A DNA stretch of 25,583 nucleotides from JBHPFQ01 sp042571625 (lineage in GTDB: Bacteria; Patescibacteriota; Minisyncoccia; Portnoybacterales; UBA2143): assembly GCA_042571625.1 (NCBI GenBank), contig JBHPFQ010000007.1:1-25583 (forward strand). Reading direction: 5' to 3'. The notes below the pieces were generated by a model. The model did no database searches, was not told the DNA's origin, and saw nothing but the letters and a program-made list of their open reading frames with translations. Positions 21,249-25,583 of the stretch are shown here, in pieces. A program made the translations under genes and the position numbers. Every line of letters starts with the position of its first letter. Positions within the stretch are counted from its first letter, which is position 1.

Positions 21249-22088
21249 TTAAAAGTTCTTAAATATAGCTTTAATGCTACTCTTTTTGAGCTTATTGTCA
21301 ATAAGTGACTTATTTTTAAGATATTTTAATTCACTCTGATAAGCTGGCCTTTCCTTTTGATAAATTATTCCAATTGGAATTTTTTCACCCAATTGTTCTG
21401 CTTTATCAAATGCCTTTTTCTTATCTTGAACAGGCCAATTATTATCTAATTTTTCAATTCTGCTTTTAAACCACTCATTATTATGAATTTTATCAATAGT
21501 AACACAAGGTTGCAAAACATCAATCAAAGAAAAACCTTTATGATTAATAGCTTTTTTAATTGTTTCTGTTAAATGGGACAATTCTCCAGTATAAGCGCGC
21601 GCTACAAAACTCGCACTAGCTGAAATAGCTGAAGAAAGGGGATTAAGCTGTTTCTCAATAATACCTTCTGGTGTTGATTTTGTTTTTGTGCCTTTTTTAG
21701 TAGTAGGCGAGGCTTGCCCAGTAGTCAAACTATAAAGCTGATTATTAGAAACTATGATTGTAATATCAATATTACTCCGCGACACTTGCATCAAATGTCC
21801 GATCCCCTCGCCATACATTCCTCCGTCCCCACCAATACCAATAACTTTTAATTTTTTATTTGCGAGTTTCATCCCTGACGCAACAGGTATTACCCTGCCA
21901 TGCAACCCATGAAATGAATAAACATTATACCAACTAGCGCTATTCCCCGCGCATCCAATATCAAAAACCATTGCAATCTGCTCTGGTTTCAACCCCAATT
22001 CAACAAACGCTTTTAACAAAGCGCTACGAATAGCAAAATTACTGCATCCTGCGCACCATGTTGGTTTTGTATTTGTAGTAAATTCCAT
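21249..22088 (-). CDS. korB: 2-oxoacid:ferredoxin oxidoreductase subunit beta
   Basis: The 279-residue product has CAGCSNFAI (C12, C15), DIGCAGNSASW (C46), the thiamine diphosphate motif GDGGMYGEGIGHLMQVSR (87-104) followed by NNQLYSLTTGQASPTT, and C195 in LQPCVTID. C12, C15, C46 and C195 match the four [4Fe-4S] ligands of this beta-subunit family. With the alpha subunit it oxidises 2-oxoacids (pyruvate or 2-oxoglutarate type) to acyl-CoA using ferredoxin; the exact substrate cannot be told. It lies downstream of korA across a hairpin spacer and converges on yraN with a 7-nt gap. No Shine-Dalgarno is visible. Confidence 0.93.
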   Translation of the reverse strand: MEFTTNTKPTWCAGCSNFAIRSALLKAFVELGLKPEQIAMVFDIGCAGNSASWYNVYSFHGLHGRVIPVASGMKLANKKLKVIGIGGDGGMYGEGIGHLMQVSRSNIDITIIVSNNQLYSLTTGQASPTTKKGTKTKSTPEGIIEKQLNPLSSAISASASFVARAYTGELSHLTETIKKAINHKGFSLIDVLQPCVTIDKIHNNEWFKSRIEKLDNNWPVQDKKKAFDKAEQLGEKIPIGIIYQKERPAYQSELKYLKNKSLIDNKLKKSSIKAIFKNF

Positions 22089-22109
22089 AGAGATTTTTGA
22101 GAATGGTTT

Positions 22110-22173
22110 GAGAAGGGTAGCCCTTTTGATTTATGGCTGGATAAAGCCAAAAATCAAAAGGGCTACCCTTCTC
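22110..22173. repeat. korA-korB intercistronic long hairpin (repeat copy 3)
   Basis: A 23-bp perfect stem, 22110-22132 with 22151-22173, contains AAGGGTAGCCCTTTTGAT, with an inner TGGCT/AGCCA stem in the loop. It shares AAGGGTAGCC with the other copies. The right arm contains the korA stop codon, so the last residues (AKGEG) are partly encoded by the element. It may limit readthrough from korA to korB. Confidence 0.75.
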
Positions 22174-23932
22174 CTTTAGCTTCTCCTTTAACTTTTTCTA
22201 TTATTTCTTCTGGTGTAAACTGCCTACCATCGTATTTATTCAACCTTTTTTCAAATTTCATACCCAATGCTTCTTGCATTAAATCAGCAAGCTGTCCTGT
22301 ATAATTATTTTCTATTATAATAACCTTCTTGTCTTTTAATAATCTTTTTAACAATTCAACATCCAAAGGATATGGAATATCTAATTGCAAATAATTAACT
22401 TTATCAAGCGTTTTTAACGCTTCTAAAACTGCTCCTTGAACTGATCCCCATCCGATTAATGTTAAATCTGCTTTTTTAGGACCGAATAATTTTGGCTTTG
22501 GCAAATCCTTTAACAAGCTCTTGATTTTCGCATAACGCTTTTCAAATTGCTTTTTTCTCATTTCTGCTTGAAAACCCTCAATTGAATTTCCATATTCATC
22601 ATGCTCATCACTATTTGCTATAAACATACCATTTTTTTGCCCAGGCAAGGACCGCGGAGAAACTCCATCTTTTACAAGAACATATCGCTTATAATCTTTG
22701 CCTATTTGGCTTTCAGATAAAATCTTGCCCCTGTCAATTTTAATTTTATTCAAATCTAATAGGGGAATGGTCTGATAACTTTCAGAAATATGTTTATCAA
22801 GTAAAATAAAAACTGGAATTTGATATTTGTCAGCAAGATTAAAAGCTAAAATAGTTTGATAAAATGCCTGTTCCACGTTTCCGGGCGCTAACACAACTCT
22901 AGGGAATTCCCCGTGCCCAGCTTTTGCTACGAATTGCAAGTCTCCTTGTTCTGTCCATGTAGGCAAACCAGTTGCCGGACCCGGCCTTTGAGAATCAACA
23001 ATCACCAATGGAATTTCTGTAATTCCTGAAAGTGCCAAACCTTCTGTCATCAAAGCAAACCCTCCTCCAGAAGTACCTGTCATTGCCCTCACACCGCCCC
23101 AAGAGGCTCCTATTGCCATGTTAACGGCTGAAATCTCGTCTTCAGTATGCTTTACTATAATTCCAGCTTTTAAAGCCCATTTAGCTAAATTATGTAAAAT
23201 AGAAGTTGCCGGCGTCATTGGATAAGCAGAATAAAACTTACACTCGGCAACAACAGCTCCAAGTGATACCGCGTCATTGCCTGTTAAAATCATTTTCGCT
23301 CTAGACGAGTCCGCTTTAGACAGATCATTACCACTCTTCTTACTATTTTCTAAAGAAAAAGATACTAATTCGTTCTTAATATTTAATTCTTTAGCATAAT
23401 TCCACCCAATTTGAATTGCTTTTTGATTATGTTTAATAATCTCTGGATTTTTACCTTTAAATGTTTTCTTTATTTCTTTTTTTAATAAATTCAAATCTCC
23501 GCCTAAAACCGCTAATGATACACCTAAAATCAAGTTATTTGCTGTTAATTTGCTAATTTCAGCCTGTTTTAACAAATTGCTAACAGGAAATGAATGAAAA
23601 TTTATATTTTTATTATTACTAGGAATATTTTTAACTTTATCATCGTCATAAAAAACTAAAGCGCCCTTATTTAAATTGTTTAAATTCAAATCTAGCGCTT
23701 CTTGATTAAGAGCAAACAATAAATCAATCTGCCGATAAGTTGCAACAATCGGCTTTTTAGAAATATTAACTTGATTAGTTACTAATCCTCCGCGAAGACG
23801 CGATGGATAGTCAGAATAAACAAAACTATTAAAACCGATCGTAGAACAAACCTTTGCTAAGATCAAACCAGCTACTTGCTGTCCTTGACCAGCGTCCCCA
23901 CCAATTTTCCAAACGAAAACATCTTTCATCAT
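22163..23932 (-). CDS. korA: 2-oxoacid:ferredoxin oxidoreductase subunit alpha with fused gamma domain
   Basis: The 589-residue product has an N-terminal gamma-type domain (1-190; VWKIGGDAGQGQQVAGLIL, then DYPSRLRGG and NQVNIS) fused to the alpha domain: TGNDAVSLGAVVAECKFYSAYPMTPA, then KHTEDEISAVNMAIGASWGG, TSGGGFALMTEGL and SQRPGPATGLPT. A C-terminal transketolase-like domain follows with LTLIGWGSVQGAV. The fused gamma-alpha plus a separate beta is a known two-subunit form. I chose ATG at 23932 rather than an upstream start at 23986, since the TACACT promoter lies just before it. It pairs with korB downstream. Substrate inferred only as a 2-oxoacid. Confidence 0.93.
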   Translation of the reverse strand: MMKDVFVWKIGGDAGQGQQVAGLILAKVCSTIGFNSFVYSDYPSRLRGGLVTNQVNISKKPIVATYRQIDLLFALNQEALDLNLNNLNKGALVFYDDDKVKNIPSNNKNINFHSFPVSNLLKQAEISKLTANNLILGVSLAVLGGDLNLLKKEIKKTFKGKNPEIIKHNQKAIQIGWNYAKELNIKNELVSFSLENSKKSGNDLSKADSSRAKMILTGNDAVSLGAVVAECKFYSAYPMTPATSILHNLAKWALKAGIIVKHTEDEISAVNMAIGASWGGVRAMTGTSGGGFALMTEGLALSGITEIPLVIVDSQRPGPATGLPTWTEQGDLQFVAKAGHGEFPRVVLAPGNVEQAFYQTILAFNLADKYQIPVFILLDKHISESYQTIPLLDLNKIKIDRGKILSESQIGKDYKRYVLVKDGVSPRSLPGQKNGMFIANSDEHDEYGNSIEGFQAEMRKKQFEKRYAKIKSLLKDLPKPKLFGPKKADLTLIGWGSVQGAVLEALKTLDKVNYLQLDIPYPLDVELLKRLLKDKKVIIIENNYTGQLADLMQEALGMKFEKRLNKYDGRQFTPEEIIEKVKGEAKGEG

Positions 23933-23939
23933 ATCTACC

Positions 23940-23967
23940 AGTGTATCACAAATTCTAATTATGTCTA
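23940..23967 (-). promoter_or_regulatory. leaderless-type promoter of korAB
   Basis: The minus strand has TAGACA (23962-23967, 5/6), 16 bp, TGA-TACACT (hexamer 23940-23945), then 7 nt and ATGATG. Supports ATG at 23932 as the start. Confidence 0.55.
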
Positions 23968-23971
23968 TAAC

Positions 23972-24047
23972 GACAGATTTTTCCAAAAAAAGAGTGCTGC
24001 CCTTCGCAAATGGGAGACCCTCGTATTTTTTGGCTTAAAAATCGTCT
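23972..24047. repeat. palindromic repeat, copy 4
   Basis: GACAGATTTTTCCAAAAAAA on the left and TTTTTTGG...AAAAATCGTC on the right form an imperfect long palindrome around CTGCCCTTCGCAAATGGGAG. The left arm matches copies 1 and 2 and the core matches copy 1. It lies directly upstream of the korA promoter. The rest of 24048-24180 is AT-rich, with a small GGCC hairpin near 24099-24113 and nothing else recognised. Confidence 0.65.
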
Positions 24048-24189
24048 TTATAGTATATATTTGTAGTATACACTATTTTAATCAATAAATTCGAACGTAA
24101 AAAAACTGGCCTCTATTCTTGGCCAATATAGTGGGGGTGATTATTGGATTTTTAGTTTTAATTACTATTGTTTAAATTGTTTAAAAAAT

Positions 24190-24218
24190 TTGACAAGAAT
24201 ATCTGTATATGATAACCT
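24190..24218 (+). promoter_or_regulatory. candidate nusA promoter
   Basis: A perfect TTGACA (24190-24195) with TAACCT 17 bp on (24213-24218); TATAAA lies at 24222-24227 but at the wrong spacing. The -35 is strong and the -10 uncertain. It is the only good promoter between the repeat and nusA. Confidence 0.45.
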
Positions 24219-24238
24219 TCTTATAAAGAAAGTAATGA

Positions 24239-24272
24239 AAGTCCGTTCCTGAATTGGAAACGGACTTTTTTT
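24239..24272 (+). terminator. intrinsic terminator in the nusA leader (attenuator candidate)
   Basis: AAGTCCGTT (24239-24247) pairs with AACGGACTT (24259-24267), with TCC/GGA continuing inside, then a T7 run (24266-24272). No plus-strand gene precedes it after the promoter, and nusA starts 18 nt later, so it would end most leader transcripts unless read through. Confidence 0.65.
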
Positions 24273-24290
24273 AAAAAAGATTTAAAAATT

Positions 24291-25562
24291 ATGGAAACAC
24301 AACCATTTATCTCGGCAATAGAACAAATTTGCGAGGAAAAAGGAATATCTAAAGAAAAAGTCATTGAAGCCATTGAAATGGCTTTAGCAGCAGCCTATAA
24401 AAAAGATTATGGCAAAAAAGGTCAAAATATCAAAGTAAAAATTGATATAAAAACCGGTAAGATGAAATTTTATCAGGTTAAGTTAGTCGTGGACGAATCA
24501 ATGTTAAGAGAAGAAACAGAAGAAGAAACAGAAACAGAAGATTCATCTTCTACCTTGTCTGCTAAAGATTTAAAAACTGCAGAAACTACATCAGAAGAAA
24601 AAGAAGAAGATACCGAACGTAAAATTAGATTTAATCCTGAAAAACATATAATGGTAGATGATGCAAAAAAAATAAAAAAAGGAATAAAATCAGGAGATGA
24701 ATTGGAAAGTTTATTAGAAACTCATAAAGATTATGGTAGAATCGCGGCTCAAACCGCTAAACAGGTTGTTATTCAAAGAATCAGAGAAGCTGAACGAGAA
24801 GCTGTTTATGATGAATACAAAGAAAAAGAAAAAGAAATTGTCAGCGGAATTGTACAAAGAATAGAAAATGGAAATGTTTTCTTGGATATCGGGAAAGCAA
24901 CTGGAATATTATTCCCTGAAGAACAAATTCCTAGAGAAAATTATCGCATAGGGCAAAGATTAAGAGTATATATTATTGAAGTCCAAAAAGATATGCGTGG
25001 ATCAAGTATTATACTTTCAAGAGCGCATTCTAATATGATTAACCAACTTTTTACTTTGGAAGTACCTGAAATATCAGCAGGAACAGTAGTTATCAAATCA
25101 ATAGCTAGAGAAGCTGGATCACGATCAAAAATCGCTGTTGCTTCAACAGAAGAAAGAATTGATCCAATTGGATCTATGATTGGTCAAAGAGGAACGCGCG
25201 TTCAAGCTGTTATTAATGAGCTTTCCGGCGAAAAAATTGATATTGTTGAATGGTCTGATGATCCTGTTAAATTTATAAGCAATGCTCTTTCACCAGCCAA
25301 AGTTATTGAAGTTGAAATTGACAAGAAAGAACAAAAAGCAAAAGTTATTGTGCCAGACGACCAACTTTCTCTTGCTATCGGAATTAAAGGCCAAAATGCA
25401 AGATTAGCAGCCAAATTAACTGGCTGGAAAATAGATATAAACATTCAAACCAAAGAATCTATAGAAGAAAAGCCAAAAATTAAGAAAAAAACAAAGAAAA
25501 GCGAGAAAACCAAGGAAAAAAAAGTTAAAAAAATCAAGAAAACAAAATTGACAAAGATCTAA
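24291..25562 (+). CDS. nusA: transcription termination/antitermination factor NusA
   Basis: The 423-residue product has an N-terminal polymerase-binding domain (1-180, starting MISC-type helix FISAIEQICEEKGIS, with AIEMALAAAYKK), interrupted by an acidic Glu/Thr/Ser-rich insert (about 72-110). An S1 domain (184-243; GIVQRIENGNVFLDIGKATG) and KH1/KH2 (about 262-385) follow, with DPIGSMIGQRGTRVQ (291-305) and LAIGIKGQNARLAAKLTGW (361-379). A Lys-rich tail closes it (KKKTKKSEKTKEK and similar); the acidic C-terminal repeats of E. coli NusA are absent. NusA modulates pausing, termination and antitermination. No Shine-Dalgarno precedes ATG at 24291; an intrinsic terminator lies in the leader. Confidence 0.95.
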   Translation: METQPFISAIEQICEEKGISKEKVIEAIEMALAAAYKKDYGKKGQNIKVKIDIKTGKMKFYQVKLVVDESMLREETEEETETEDSSSTLSAKDLKTAETTSEEKEEDTERKIRFNPEKHIMVDDAKKIKKGIKSGDELESLLETHKDYGRIAAQTAKQVVIQRIREAEREAVYDEYKEKEKEIVSGIVQRIENGNVFLDIGKATGILFPEEQIPRENYRIGQRLRVYIIEVQKDMRGSSIILSRAHSNMINQLFTLEVPEISAGTVVIKSIAREAGSRSKIAVASTEERIDPIGSMIGQRGTRVQAVINELSGEKIDIVEWSDDPVKFISNALSPAKVIEVEIDKKEQKAKVIVPDDQLSLAIGIKGQNARLAAKLTGWKIDINIQTKESIEEKPKIKKKTKKSEKTKEKKVKKIKKTKLTKI

Positions 25563-25583
25563 TTTCTTGGTAAACTTTAGAAA

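Noticed and set aside
23876..24088. A 70-codon plus-strand frame upstream of nusA
   Set aside because: It covers the korA start, its promoter and the copy 4 palindrome; no recognisable protein features.

Overview
This AT-rich, very compact window looks like part of a Candidate Phyla Radiation (Patescibacteria, probably Parcubacteria-like) genome. That is an inference from the content: small genes with overlapping stops and starts, a shortened MurE-like ligase beside a FemAB-like protein, a half-size MFS protein, an rpsO-NYN-pnp block, a fused KorA plus KorB, NusA with an acidic insert, and few Shine-Dalgarno sequences. Several first-of-operon genes seem to be leaderless: a good -10 box lies only 6-7 nt upstream of the ATG.

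Layout. 1-1750 is accessory and repeat-rich. It holds the 3' end of an HExxH metallopeptidase-like gene; a truncated radical SAM gene overlapping a 17-residue Cys/Asp-rich peptide; an AbrB-like gene among 12-bp tandem repeats and a long palindrome; and a VanZ-like gene. 1805-8895 (minus) carries a small unknown protein, polX, a half-size MFS protein, yidD, an O-antigen ligase/polymerase gene split by a 74-bp insertion, a MurE-like ligase, a FemAB-like protein and ruvA. 8959-11301 (plus) carries rpsT, a LysM-CHAP protein and an L,D-transpeptidase. 11303-13282 (minus) carries comM/yifB and a DksA/TraR-type zinc finger gene, preceded by a probable structured RNA (13326-13605). 13659-19071 (minus) carries tRNA-Arg, tRNA-Lys, rpsO, a NYN-domain protein, pnp, an unknown membrane protein and a nucleotidyltransferase. 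19153-21241 (plus) carries a CCA-adding enzyme, tRNA-Pro, tRNA-Ala and yraN. 21249-23932 (minus) carries korA and korB. 24291-25562 (plus) is nusA.

Functional links. The wall genes (MurE-like, FemAB-like, ligase, LysM-CHAP, L,D-transpeptidase) form one group around 4878-11301. The RNA genes (rpsO, NYN, pnp, tRNAs, CCA enzyme, nusA) form another. None of the four tRNAs encodes CCA, so the neighbouring CCA-adding enzyme is needed to finish them.

The most unusual signals are: (1) just downstream of both tRNA-Lys and tRNA-Ala, a second copy of that tRNA's 3' end, with the T-loop opened at the same point by a double hairpin that shows a compensatory base change; (2) the Cys/Asp repeat peptide beside the radical SAM fragment; (3) an insertion in the ligase gene assembled from two inverted local segments joined at microhomologies; (4) the leaderless-promoter pattern, including promoters nested in the preceding terminator; (5) a four-copy palindromic repeat family; and (6) an intrinsic terminator in the nusA leader.
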